Positions 1 to 6,072 are shown, counted from the first letter of the stretch. The stretch: DNA of 9,992 bases from Chloroflexota bacterium (GCA_024232355.1 JAAEPW010000552.1:1-9992), one strand, 5' to 3'. Notes: generated by a model from the sequence alone, not told the origin. Numbers and translations are program-made.

Positions 1-684
1 CATATCCTGCTGACCACCCGGGAGATCGGCCCTGACGGGTTCACCACCAAGAACCGGGACTGGAACGCCAGGGAGCTGCTGGAGGGCTGGCGGGAGGCCT
101 GGGCCCGGGACACCAACCACGCTTTGGAGCGCTGTGGCGCCCAAGAGCGCGTGGATCACCGGACGCTGGAGGCACAGCGCGTCGAGGCCCAGGAGCGTGC
201 CCTGGAGGCCCGGGAGCGCGGCGACGAGGCCGAGGCCCTGCGCGAGACGGTTCGGGCCGTCTCGCTGGACCGTCAGCCCCTACCGCAGCTTTCCGCGGGG
301 GCGTGGCAGCTCAAGGAGCGCGGCATCGAGGTCGCGGCCGTACAGGTCTGGCGGGAGATCAAGGAACAGGCCGTCGAGGTGGCACGGGTGGCGCAGGAGC
401 TGGCCGAGAAGGCGCGCGCCTGGCTGGAGCGCGTCACGGAACGGGCGGCGGAACAGGTGCGGAGCGCGGTGGAGCGGGTCGCGCCCGCCGATGCCTGGGG
501 GGAGTTCTTCGCCGCCGCAGCGCCCGGTGCCTCAGCCGCGGCTGAGGGGCTGGCGCGGGATCTGGAGGTCGAGCGCCGGCTGGAGGCGCAGCGCGAGGCT
601 GCCGAGCGGGAGGCGCGGGAACGAGTGCAGGAGCAGGAGCGCCGGGCCCATGAGCGTGACGACGGCCACGATCACGGCTGGTAG
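1..684 (+). CDS. mobA: MobA/MobL-family relaxase, C-terminal part (5' end outside window)
   Basis: Plasmid mobilization relaxase of the MOBQ (MobA/MobL) family, which nicks one strand at oriT and pilots it into the recipient. Frame 1 is open from base 1 to the TAG at 682-684, giving 227 residues. The visible start HILLTTREIGPDGF matches the end of the third relaxase motif, where His residues bind the metal ion; the first histidine here is probably the last of that motif. VDHRTL near residue 50 is also typical of the family. The rest is a charged, Glu/Arg/Ala-rich helical tail, as in MobA proteins with long C-terminal extensions. The catalytic tyrosine and first metal-binding histidines are not in this fragment. 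It may be the same gene as the N-terminus at 9925-9992. High GC, unlike the gene that follows. Confidence 0.88.
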   Translation, partial: HILLTTREIGPDGFTTKNRDWNARELLEGWREAWARDTNHALERCGAQERVDHRTLEAQRVEAQERALEARERGDEAEALRETVRAVSLDRQPLPQLSAGAWQLKERGIEVAAVQVWREIKEQAVEVARVAQELAEKARAWLERVTERAAEQVRSAVERVAPADAWGEFFAAAAPGASAAAEGLARDLEVERRLEAQREAAEREARERVQEQERRAHERDDGHDHGW

Positions 685-777
685 GCGTTCTTTGCGCCTG
701 TGCAGTTTATAGCAGGCGATAAAGGGTCGCGCGCATCACATCGGCAATCAGCAATTACCTCTTTAAACATGCCGAAA

Positions 778-803
778 ACCTTGCAGACGCTGCATTGCAA
801 GGT
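778..803. repeat. Inverted repeat upstream of the glycosyltransferase gene
   Basis: ACCTTGCA (778-785) and TGCAAGGT (796-803) form a perfect 8-bp stem around a 10-nt loop. The loop and right arm contain ACGCTGCATTGCA (787-799), which recurs exactly at 1984-1996 on the far side of the glycosyltransferase gene. It lies about 35 bases before the chosen start codon, so it could be an operator or a trace of the junction where the cassette was acquired. No T-run follows. Confidence 0.5.
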
Positions 804-838
804 CATGGTTAGTGAACTCACCAAGATTGGGGATTGCG

Positions 839-1753
839 ATGCGTATCGTAGGAATTTGCCGCTATTCGTTGCTTGGCCGCGGTGATTGGCATGCCTATCG
901 CGGAAAGACTGATGCAGAAGTCGAAGCAGTCGCCAGAGAGCAAGCTAAATTGCTTTTTGCAAAAGATCGGATGAACGCAAGACTAGAGTCATTCGAACAT
1001 CTGACCTTAGCAAGCCTTCGTGCCCAGACTGACCAAGACTACACCTTTATTGTTTTAGCATCAGAAATGATGCCCAAAATATACAGAGATAAGCTGCTGA
1101 GCTTATGTAAGGATATGCCGAATGTCCTTGTTCGATTTTTTCCTCTATCCAATGCAATCGAAGCACAAGCCAAAGTCTACACCGAGCTTGGTCTAACATA
1201 CAGAGATACTGTCCAGTTTCGCCTAGATGACGACGACTGCTTGTGCCGAACATTCATTCAAATGCTTCGGTATCATGCCGAAAAATTCGATGAACCGTTG
1301 CCGTTCGCAATAAGCGTAAGCAGCTTCCTTTATGCTGTTTCTGGCGGAAGCGGAAAAGGCGTATATGATTGGCAAACGCCTTTTCTTGGCGCAGGCGCAG
1401 CTGTCTGGCATCCCCATAAGAGTATATATGCGTTCGGGCATTTTGCTTTAGGAGTAAGGTTTCCTTACTCCATAATAGAAGGGCATCAGGCTTTAGTAAC
1501 AAATACAGGCTTGAATGATACAGAGGCCACTGCCGAAAAAATTATGAAAGCCGGAATGATCCGTTTAAATACGGAACAGATCATGGAAGATATCGACAGA
1601 GATTTTCCGTTTCTTTCGCAGAAAGCGTTCGAGATCACTGGAATGCCATTGCAAATTTCACTAATGCGCAAGGCTTCAGAGGTTCGTAGAACGCCTATGC
1701 CTCAAAGAAGGGCCACTAAACTATCTAATACAAAAGCTGCAAAGACAGGGTAA
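839..1753 (+). CDS. Glycosyltransferase, putative rhamnosyltransferase family
   Basis: A 304-residue protein resembling the putative rhamnosyltransferase family (Pfam Rhamno_transf type), which transfers a sugar from a nucleotide donor, probably onto cell-surface polysaccharide or lipopolysaccharide. The start MRIVGICRYS is the usual N-terminal strand of this family. LASLRAQTDQDYTF follows at about residues 58-71. The acidic cluster FRLDDDDC (residues about 127-134) is the expected metal/sugar-nucleotide site of a GT-A fold. I chose ATG 839 over the in-frame ATG at 812 because the family begins with this strand and a weak GGGG ribosome site lies a few bases upstream. No signal peptide or membrane segment is evident, so it should be cytoplasmic. 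Base composition is visibly more A+T-rich than mobA, suggesting separate acquisition. The acceptor and exact sugar cannot be read from sequence. Confidence 0.8.
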   Translation: MRIVGICRYSLLGRGDWHAYRGKTDAEVEAVAREQAKLLFAKDRMNARLESFEHLTLASLRAQTDQDYTFIVLASEMMPKIYRDKLLSLCKDMPNVLVRFFPLSNAIEAQAKVYTELGLTYRDTVQFRLDDDDCLCRTFIQMLRYHAEKFDEPLPFAISVSSFLYAVSGGSGKGVYDWQTPFLGAGAAVWHPHKSIYAFGHFALGVRFPYSIIEGHQALVTNTGLNDTEATAEKIMKAGMIRLNTEQIMEDIDRDFPFLSQKAFEITGMPLQISLMRKASEVRRTPMPQRRATKLSNTKAAKTG

Positions 1754-2241
1754 CGCAGCGCATCTCCACGTCAGAACCACCCTCAAAGAGGAGCGGGATG
1801 TAGTGCGCATCAGCCTCACCCGATCCACAACCCTGCGCTGATTCCCACCCCTTGCCTGGCGCGGCGCATAGCACCCAACGGGGAAGAGCGCAGGCTCAGG
1901 GTTGAACGGGAGGCCTCGCTCCCGGGCAGGTTTGCACAATCCGGAAGCAGTTCCGCTGCCGATCACGGCGTCTCAAAAAACTTACGCTGCATTGCAGCGC
2001 AAACCCGTGACAAGCTGCAACAAAACACTCACTCTGAACCTTGAAGCCACGTTGCCACGTGCTTCACTCCTCCTTCCAAGCGCGTCTCCTCCTCCCTCCG
2101 GCGCGTTTGGTGATGAACTTCCAAAGGCCATCGGTCCTGCCGCTCTCCTCCTCCCTGCGGTAAGGATCGATGGCTCTTTGTTTGCAGGGTGGGGTTGCCC
2201 AAGCCGTTTCCGACCTCGCCTGTATGGCGTCTCAGAGACGC
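1754..2241. other. Non-coding stretch with hairpins and short repeats
   Basis: No convincing gene; the open frames here have no recognisable domain and no good ribosome site. Visible structure: a 6-bp stem CGGGAG/CTCCCG at 1907-1924; the 15-bp palindrome CGCTGCA-T-TGCAGCG at 1985-1999; a near-repeated pyrimidine tract containing CTCCTCCTCCCT, once near 2085-2100 and once near 2142-2157; and the palindrome GCGTCTC-A-GAGACGC at 2227-2241. The last one sits directly beyond the stop codon of the minus-strand gene at 2242 and may help end its transcript, though no T-run follows. The 1907-1924 stem could do the same for the glycosyltransferase. Confidence 0.5.
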
Positions 2242-2466
2242 TCAATTTTCACAGGCGATCCCGTCACCGTCTCGATCCAGATCATAGACATCAGGACCGA
2301 CGACCTCGACCGGGCCTTGCACATATTCAGGACCGTTTCCGCTACCGCTTGCGCAATCCACATCGCTGGCCACCGGCACGCAGACGCGCGCGTAGCTTGG
2401 GTGGCATTCCTGGGATAATGCGGGGACGGGCAGAAGCAGCAGACCGATCAGAATAGGACGGCACAT
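2242..2466 (-). CDS. Small secreted Excalibur calcium-binding domain protein
   Basis: A 74-residue protein. Residues 1-18 form a signal peptide (MCRP, then a Leu/Ile-rich core, then PVPALS with likely cleavage before QEC), so the mature protein of about 56 residues should be periplasmic or secreted. The mature part is an Excalibur domain: a VPVASDVDC stretch, SGNGPEYV, a GPVEVVGPDVYDLD segment, and the C-terminal calcium loop DLDRDGDGIACE, with acidic ligands at residues 62, 64, 66, 68 and 73. Cysteines at 21, 29, 38 and 72 could form two disulfides. In other bacteria this domain is often attached to, or near, thermonuclease-like or surface proteins; here it stands alone. The ribosome site is weak. 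Function unknown beyond probable Ca2+ binding. Confidence 0.8.
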   Translation of the reverse strand: MCRPILIGLLLLPVPALSQECHPSYARVCVPVASDVDCASGSGNGPEYVQGPVEVVGPDVYDLDRDGDGIACEN

Positions 2467-2921
2467 GGCAGGCTCACAGGGGAAAAGATCACCCGGCTAA
2501 GCCATAAGGTCAGAAAAAATCAACCTTAGAGTGAATTTTACCTTCTCAGTTCCAGGGTCCCAAAAGGGTCTAAGCACAGCTTTCTTTCCAATATGCCTCT
2601 GTATCTTTGGAATCAGGAAAAGCTATTGTGCCGTCCGCAGATGGATGTTCTGCACGTTTAGGTTGTACATAATGCCAGAACGTTCGGGGTTTGGGCTGGA
2701 GATCGAGACGCGCGCAGAGCCGGGGTGACCGCAGGGCGTTAGCAAGAAGCCCTGCCAAAGGCGGGGCATGCTGTAACTGCAAACGCGTACTAGTCGGAAA
2801 CCCAAAGGCTGGTGAGCGGCCCTCAACACCGTGCGTCTCGAGGGGGTTCACATCCTAGTTCCTCTACCTTGTAGCCAGGTCTAGGGCTCGGCCTATAGGG
2901 TGAGGCGTGTTTTCCAAGGTA
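2467..2921. other. Non-coding stretch with two mutually exclusive hairpins
   Basis: I see no supportable gene in these 455 bases; open frames on both strands look like chance. GCAGGGC (2731-2737) can pair with GCCCTGC (2749-2755) around an 11-nt loop. GCCCTGCC (2749-2756) can instead pair with GGCGGGGC (2760-2767) around an AAA loop, with one G-T wobble. The two hairpins share one arm, as in attenuators, but no T-run or adjacent start codon supports that role. The stretch could also be debris of an older insertion. Confidence 0.4.
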
Positions 2922-3353
2922 CTAGAACGGCCACCAGCGGCGGCGCTTTACAGAAGCCGGCGCAACCGGTTCTGCCTCCTGATTAGCGAGAAGGTTGGTG
3001 GCCTGCTGTCGCCATTTATCCCGGTCCTCTTTTAGATCGGCCATCTGGGCAACGTAGTTCTCTAATAGTGTATCTTTCAGTTTGTCACGTTCACGCAGGG
3101 CCGCAAGTTCCTCGCGCAAGGCATTGGCTTCTGTAAAATTATCCCTTTGTGCGGCATTTGCGTTCTTTTGCATTGTGGGGATTTGCAGGGTTTGCGCGTG
3201 TAAAGGGTAGACGCGGGAAAGTTCGGCCCCATCGATCTGCCAAGACCCAGAGGTATCCTTGGTGGCTGAGATTTTCCCTGACTTAATAGCTCGTGTGATA
3301 GTCGCTACGTTCTTGCCAGTTACTTCCGCAGCTTGGTTTGCGCTGTATTGCAT
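2922..3353 (-). CDS. Helix-turn-helix DNA-binding protein with C-terminal coiled coil (replication-associated)
   Basis: A 143-residue protein. Residues 1-50 form a MerR/excisionase-like helix-turn-helix: NQAAEVTGKNVATITRAIKSG is the recognition core, followed by a short wing (SGSWQIDGAELSRVYP). Residues 72-125 form a charged heptad-like helix (EELAALRERDKL, ADLKEDRDKW), likely a dimerising coiled coil. The protein ends with RRRWWPF, a basic-aromatic tail. Proteins of this build commonly sit beside rep genes on small plasmids, and I infer a role in copy control, repression or partition. It lies 64 bases downstream of rep on the same strand and could be cotranscribed. The gap holds a compound TTTGCA palindrome that may be its own operator. 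An AAAGG ribosome site lies just before ATG 3353. Exact function unproven. Confidence 0.7.
   Translation of the reverse strand: MQYSANQAAEVTGKNVATITRAIKSGKISATKDTSGSWQIDGAELSRVYPLHAQTLQIPTMQKNANAAQRDNFTEANALREELAALRERDKLKDTLLENYVAQMADLKEDRDKWRQQATNLLANQEAEPVAPASVKRRRWWPF
3157..3176. repeat. 20-bp repeat, copy inside the HTH gene
   Basis: TTTGCGTTCTTTTGCATTGT, within the HTH gene (codons for MQKNAN, about residues 61-66). It matches the copy at 3359-3378 with a single mismatch. It may be a second binding site for the encoded protein, or a trace of local duplication. Confidence 0.6.
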
Positions 3354-3358
3354 TAGCC

Positions 3359-3378
3359 TTTGCGTTCCTTTGCATTGT
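3359..3378. repeat. 20-bp repeat, copy in the rep-HTH gap
   Basis: TTTGCGTTCCTTTGCATTGT, in the gap just before the HTH start codon, overlapping where its ribosome site and leader should lie. It differs at one base from the copy at 3157-3176, and both contain TTTGCA. It sits 7 bases from the compound palindrome at 3386-3408. Confidence 0.6.
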
Positions 3379-3385
3379 TAGGCTG

Positions 3386-3408
3386 TGCAAATGTTTGCAC
3401 GCAAACAT
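3386..3408. promoter_or_regulatory. Compound TTTGCA palindrome, candidate operator
   Basis: Three alternating half-sites overlap. TGCAAA-TG-TTTGCA (3386-3399) is a perfect palindrome, and ATGTTTGC-AC-GCAAACAT (3391-3408) is another that shares the central half-site. It lies between the rep stop codon and the HTH start codon, the expected place for an operator controlling the HTH gene. Lack of a following T-run argues against a terminator. Binding protein not known; the HTH protein is the obvious candidate. Confidence 0.6.
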
Positions 3409-3417
3409 AGGAGCTGT

Positions 3418-3960
3418 CTATTCCCCGACTATCATAGCAGGCAGATCAGGCTCCATCCCATCAAAAAACGGCTGTGAAACGGGCGGCAATCCCTCACCGG
3501 AGGGTAGTTGCATTTCACCTGAAAACACTGAAGGGACGCGGTGAAGCGGTGTACTTTCGCCAATCCGGCTTGTGTTCTTCTGCTCTGCCTCAGAAACAGC
3601 AACGGTGGCCGTAAACAAGCTCCGGCGAATGCCGTCCCGCGAGCCATGCCAAGCGACACGATCGTTGACTACATAAGCATTTACCGTTCCGCTTTCGCCA
3701 ACCTGCCAAACCTCAATCCAATTTTCGTCGCGAAGGGTCGCAAGTGCACGCTGGACAGTCGGGCGTGAGATCCCAGTTGCCGTCTGTAGCTCTCGCTGTG
3801 AGATCACCACTGCATTATTGTCGCCCATGCGGGCAGTGAGGATATGCATGACTGCGGCTGCTTTTGGGGCGCGGATGATCAGTTGCGCCCATTCCTCGTG
3901 AGCGGCTCGCTCTGTCTGGACCCAAGTTCCTCGTGTCTTTTTCTCGGGCAGCTTCGACAT
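3418..3960 (-). CDS. rep: Plasmid replication protein, winged-helix Rep (RepL/RepA-like)
   Basis: A 180-residue protein that I read as the replication initiator. Residues about 15-50 (ERAAHEEWAQLIIRAPKAAAVMHILTA) are a helical start typical of this plasmid family. Residues 52-85 are a winged helix-turn-helix (VISQRELQTATGISRPTVQRAL), and residues 86-98 are the wing (VGESGTVNAYVVND). The WHGSRDGIRRSLFTATV stretch and the Pro-rich end with LPSGEGLPPVSQP and FDGMEPDLPA are features I associate with proteobacterial plasmid Rep proteins. A TAGGG ribosome site lies just before ATG 3960. Upstream DNA carries palindromes, a tandem repeat and an A+T-rich tract, as expected for an origin controlled by its own initiator. 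A regulatory rather than initiator role cannot be excluded from sequence, but no other rep candidate is in the window. Confidence 0.72.
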   Translation of the reverse strand: MSKLPEKKTRGTWVQTERAAHEEWAQLIIRAPKAAAVMHILTARMGDNNAVVISQRELQTATGISRPTVQRALATLRDENWIEVWQVGESGTVNAYVVNDRVAWHGSRDGIRRSLFTATVAVSEAEQKNTSRIGESTPLHRVPSVFSGEMQLPSGEGLPPVSQPFFDGMEPDLPAMIVGE

Positions 3961-3997
3961 GTCCCTACCTATTTGTTGATGCAGGATGCCTCCCCTG

Positions 3998-4061
3998 CTT
4001 TCAAATTATGAAAATCTGCGATCAATAAAAGAAAGTCAACGATGCTTTCAAAATTTGAAAG
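3998..4061. promoter_or_regulatory. CTTTCAAA inverted repeats in the rep promoter region
   Basis: CTTTCAAA-A-TTTGAAAG (4045-4061) is a perfect 17-bp palindrome. A degenerate second copy, CTTTCA-N5-TGAAAA, lies at 3998-4014, 47 bases away. GAAAGTCA also occurs twice (4031-4038 and 4058-4065). On the minus strand a TTGACT -35-like hexamer falls at 4034-4039 between the two copies, with only a poor -10 at the usual spacing. The arrangement suggests operators around the rep promoter, probably for autoregulation. An extra half-site GATGCAGG (3978-3985), shared with the 20-bp palindromes, is just before the rep start. Confidence 0.55.
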
Positions 4062-4075
4062 TCAGTGAGGCAGGT

Positions 4076-4119
4076 TGCATCATCTAGATGATGCAGGGGT
4101 GCATCATCTAGATGATGCA
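4076..4119. repeat. Tandem 20-bp perfect palindromes, candidate iterons of the replication origin
   Basis: TGCATCATCTAGATGATGCA occurs exactly at 4076-4095 and again at 4100-4119, a 24-base period with GGGG between them. Each copy is a perfect palindrome. They lie upstream of rep and next to an A+T-rich tract, the usual build of an initiator-binding origin. A half-site recurs at 3978-3985 near the rep start codon. The period of just over two helical turns would place both palindromes on nearly the same face of DNA. Most likely ligand is the Rep protein. Confidence 0.75.
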
Positions 4120-4122
4120 GGT

Positions 4123-4165
4123 ACCCAAAAAAAACAATTATAAAACAATAATTTAATTTTTCCCC
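4123..4165. other. A+T-rich tract next to the iterons, candidate DNA-unwinding element
   Basis: An A-run, then an A/T-only stretch, bounded by GTACCC on one side and CCCC on the other, is much more A+T-rich than the surroundings and abuts the palindromes. That suits the melting region of an origin. It also contains TATAAT read on the minus strand (4142 to 4137), a perfect -10 hexamer that could give a long-leader rep transcript, but no good -35 stands 16-18 bases upstream. Confidence 0.55.
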
Positions 4166-4170
4166 TTCTA

Positions 4171-4545
4171 ATGATCTACAGGGAAGAACCGGGACGGGCC
4201 GTGTCGGGCGAAGCAGCCCCCGGGGAGCAAGCGCCGACCGGCGCGGACTGGCCCGGTTTTTGCCTGTCAGCGAGGTTTCAACTTTGGCTTACGGCCATGG
4301 GGTGCGGGACGCATCGGCGAGAGCCACGCGGGAATGGGGATGATCAGGCAAGAAGGGGAAAGGGTTATCCCCAAGGAGCGCCAGATCCCTGCCTCTGAGG
4401 CGGGTCTGGATCTCGACCGTAACGCTGATGGCAGCAGCGGGATTTGCTGGTGAGGCGGCGCCTGGTGCAGGGGTAGTGCTTCAACCCCTGGCTGCGCTGT
4501 GGCGGATATGAGGTGTTATGCGCCGGACGGACCAGGGGCCGGGGA
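4171..4545. other. GC-rich structured non-coding region beside the origin
   Basis: No gene supported in about 375 bases. AACCGGG (4187-4193) can pair with CCCGGTT (4252-4258), which runs into T5 (4257-4261), giving a terminator-like end on the plus strand. Inside lies GCGCCG-AC-CGGCGC (4231-4244). A second hairpin spans 4381-4409 (outer arms CCAGATCC and GGGTCTGG). A third is CAGGGGT/ACCCCTG with a 9-nt loop (4468-4490). TTATCCCCA at 4365-4373 is one base from a DnaA box. Candidates are a structured RNA, a further part of the origin, or the 3' end of the IHF-beta-like transcript. Confidence 0.45.
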
Positions 4546-4839
4546 TCAGCCAGGGGTTGTGGGGTGGTTGAGGCGATCCAGAAGAAGGTTTGAAGCTCTG
4601 AATCGAGGGACCTGCTTGGCCACCACGGGGATAGCCTCCCCGGTCCTGGGGTTCCAGCCTATCCTGGCCTGTCGGGACTTGCCGAAGAAATTTCCGAACC
4701 CCCGGATCTCGACCCTCGTACCTTTCGCAAGACTGTTGGTAATCTCGTTCAGAATTGCGTTGAGGGCCGCTTCCACCACGGGCCGAGGTAGATGCGGATA
4801 AGTCTCAACAAGCCTCTCAATCAGTTGCGAGCGGAGCAT
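4546..4839 (-). CDS. Integration host factor beta-like DNA-bending protein (copy 1)
   Basis: A 97-residue HU/IHF-family protein closest in pattern to IHF beta: it starts MLRSQLIERLVETYPHLPRPVVE, has the helical dimer body, then RGFGNF, then the DNA-intercalating arm with RIGWNPRTGE. The conserved proline of the arm, which kinks DNA, is present in NPRTG. The FRASNLLLDRL end matches the final helix. It should bind and bend DNA as a dimer in the cytoplasm. AAGGAAG lies five bases before ATG 4839, a strong ribosome site. It is about 60% identical to the protein at 7033-7326 and shares its 3' flank (GGATCAGCCAGGG). It may assist the origin, oriT or transcription; the partner subunit could be the chromosomal IHF alpha or itself. 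Confidence 0.88.
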   Translation of the reverse strand: MLRSQLIERLVETYPHLPRPVVEAALNAILNEITNSLAKGTRVEIRGFGNFFGKSRQARIGWNPRTGEAIPVVAKQVPRFRASNLLLDRLNHPTTPG

Positions 4840-4904
4840 GGATCTTCCTTTTTCGCGATAGAATATAAGCAGCCTCGTTCGAGCTTTGGTGGGTAGGGTT
4901 TGTC

Positions 4905-5069
4905 GTGTCCAGGACCAAGGACGATTTCAGCTATATCGATGATCGCCGCTATTGCGATCCCATCTTTCAGAACGACAGTCCCCTTTTTATTGATGCTTCG
5001 ATAGGCAAGTCTCTCTGTGTGATGTATGGTAATATAAAAAGAGCAGACATCACCTCAATTGTGCGGTAA
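4905..5069 (+). CDS. Possible small protein, unrecognised (GTG start)
   Basis: A 54-codon frame from GTG 4905 to TAA 5067-5069, beginning VSRTKDDFSYIDDRRYCDP and ending with KRADITSIVR. A GGGTAGGG stretch lies about six bases upstream as a possible ribosome site. Residue makeup is balanced and soluble-looking, and it points the same way as the next gene at 5119. No domain recognised. It may instead be a remnant or chance; the case rests only on the start context and composition. Confidence 0.28.
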   Translation: MSRTKDDFSYIDDRRYCDPIFQNDSPLFIDASIGKSLCVMYGNIKRADITSIVR

Positions 5070-5118
5070 GGCAGAGTCCTCTTTATTTTCAATAAATATC
5101 ATAGAATAGAGCTGGTAA

Positions 5119-5376
5119 ATGAATAATTATGAAGATCAGCTGAAGGCTGTCTCTGCCGCCGTTTCCAAAAAACAACTTGAAGTAGCATTCAGGCATTTTT
5201 TTGGTCTTGAACCGCCCGAAATTACCTCTGAAGCGGAATACGCTGACGCTACTGCGCTTTATGCGGCGATGGACTCATTCGTGCCCCCTCAAGACCTGCA
5301 CAGCCCTGTTGCACGCTATGTCGTTGCCCTAGGAATGCAGATGACCAAATGGGAAATCAAAAAGATTAAGTGCTAA
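5119..5376 (+). CDS. Hypothetical protein, 85 residues
   Basis: I do not recognise this family. The protein begins MNNYEDQLKAVSAAVSKKQ, has a mixed helical middle (FRHFFGLEPPEI, YADATALYAAMDSF) and ends with a basic KWEIKKIKC tail. No signal peptide or membrane segment is seen, so it should be cytoplasmic. A GAGCTGG sequence a few bases before the ATG is a weak ribosome site, and the leader is A+T-rich. It is convergent with the gene ending at 5418, 41 bases away. Composition is lower in GC than the mob genes. Confidence 0.6.
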   Translation: MNNYEDQLKAVSAAVSKKQLEVAFRHFFGLEPPEITSEAEYADATALYAAMDSFVPPQDLHSPVARYVVALGMQMTKWEIKKIKC

Positions 5377-5417
5377 ACGAAAGTTCAGCAATGCGCGTAT
5401 CGCTGTTTGCAGAAATA

Positions 5418-5738
5418 CTATGCGATAGGCCAATAAGGGGGTGCTATTACTTCTGAGGCTGTGCAGGAGCCTGCCTGATAAGCAGCCCTGCTGGGGTAGA
5501 AAGGCATTCGTGCATTCAGTTCATGCCGAGCAACTTTAGCCCTTGAAAGACGCTCGTTACATTTTTTCAAAGCGTTGTGTGCAATATCTAGCTGTCGTAC
5601 TGCCTGCGCGGTTCGCTGTTGGCAGGCAGAAATGCGGGATCGAATATTTTCCCGATCATTAATGCTCCGGCAAGGGCCATTGTTTGGAAGCGGATCATTT
5701 TTATGCTGAGAGATGATTTTGATTGAACTGTTCTGCAT
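5418..5738 (-). CDS. Hypothetical protein with helical middle, 106 residues
   Basis: Not recognised. Residues about 27-75 are a charged, Arg/Ala/Gln-rich helix (NDRENIRSRISACQQRTAQA, ALKKCNERLSRAKVARHEL) that could form a coiled coil; the ends are polar or Pro-rich (NDPLPNNGPC; APPYWPIA). No signal peptide or membrane segment. An AGGG sequence about six bases before ATG 5738 is a passable ribosome site. Three cysteines lie at residues about 23, 39 and 60 and a fourth near the C-terminus. It could be a real accessory gene or a long chance frame; the helix pattern favours real. Confidence 0.42.
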   Translation of the reverse strand: MQNSSIKIISQHKNDPLPNNGPCRSINDRENIRSRISACQQRTAQAVRQLDIAHNALKKCNERLSRAKVARHELNARMPFYPSRAAYQAGSCTASEVIAPPYWPIA

Positions 5739-6072
5739 TGAGGCCCTGCTGTCCGTCTAAAAATTTACGCTGTGTTATGCAATGCAATGCAATTGCACGC
5801 GCCTTAGATCCCAATTCCACCTTTGCCGTCGAGGCCTAGCCTGCCCCGGACCGATTTTCTCCAAAAGGATTACTGGGCCGGGACAGGGGGACGGGAACAG
5901 AGCGCTCCGCCTGGAACTGGACGCCGCTTTCTGAACTCGTACGGATCGATTATGGCGGAAGTCCTGCTGGATGTCAGCGTCACGAACGGACTTTCAAAAT
6001 GACCTGCCATTGACACAGCGCGCTTCGCGCTGCGCTATTGCTTGCCCTTCGCAAGCAATGAAATGGAGAAAA
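5739..6072. other. Non-coding stretch with ATGCA repeats and two hairpins after brnA
   Basis: No gene supported. The sequence at 5777-5797 is ATGCA in short tandem ending in the palindrome TGCAATTGCA, and lies upstream of the minus-strand gene starting at 5738. Near the other end, AGCGCG-CTT-CGCGCT (6017-6031) and ATTGCTTGC-CCTTC-GCAAGCAAT (6037-6059) are two perfect hairpins. The second is 13 bases beyond the brnA stop codon, a fitting place to end the brnTA transcript, although neither has a T-run. Confidence 0.5.

Noticed and set aside
134..712. Second long plus-strand frame within mobA
   Set aside because: An Arg/Ser/Pro-rich frame-shifted shadow of the high-GC mobA gene.
1902..2456. 184-codon plus-strand frame over non-coding DNA and the Excalibur gene
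   Set aside because: Arg/Pro/Ser-rich, no domain, and it overlaps the well-supported minus-strand gene at 2242-2466.
2570..2851. 93-codon minus-strand frame
   Set aside because: No ribosome site, no recognisable motif, and composition looks like chance; could be insertion debris but nothing supports a protein.
2845..2875. GGTTCACATCC resembling a tRNA T-loop
   Set aside because: The flanking bases do not pair as a T-stem, and no anticodon or acceptor arm is found around it.
4171..4398. 75-codon plus-strand frame by the origin
   Set aside because: Overlaps several strong stem-loops, has no ribosome site and no recognisable domain.
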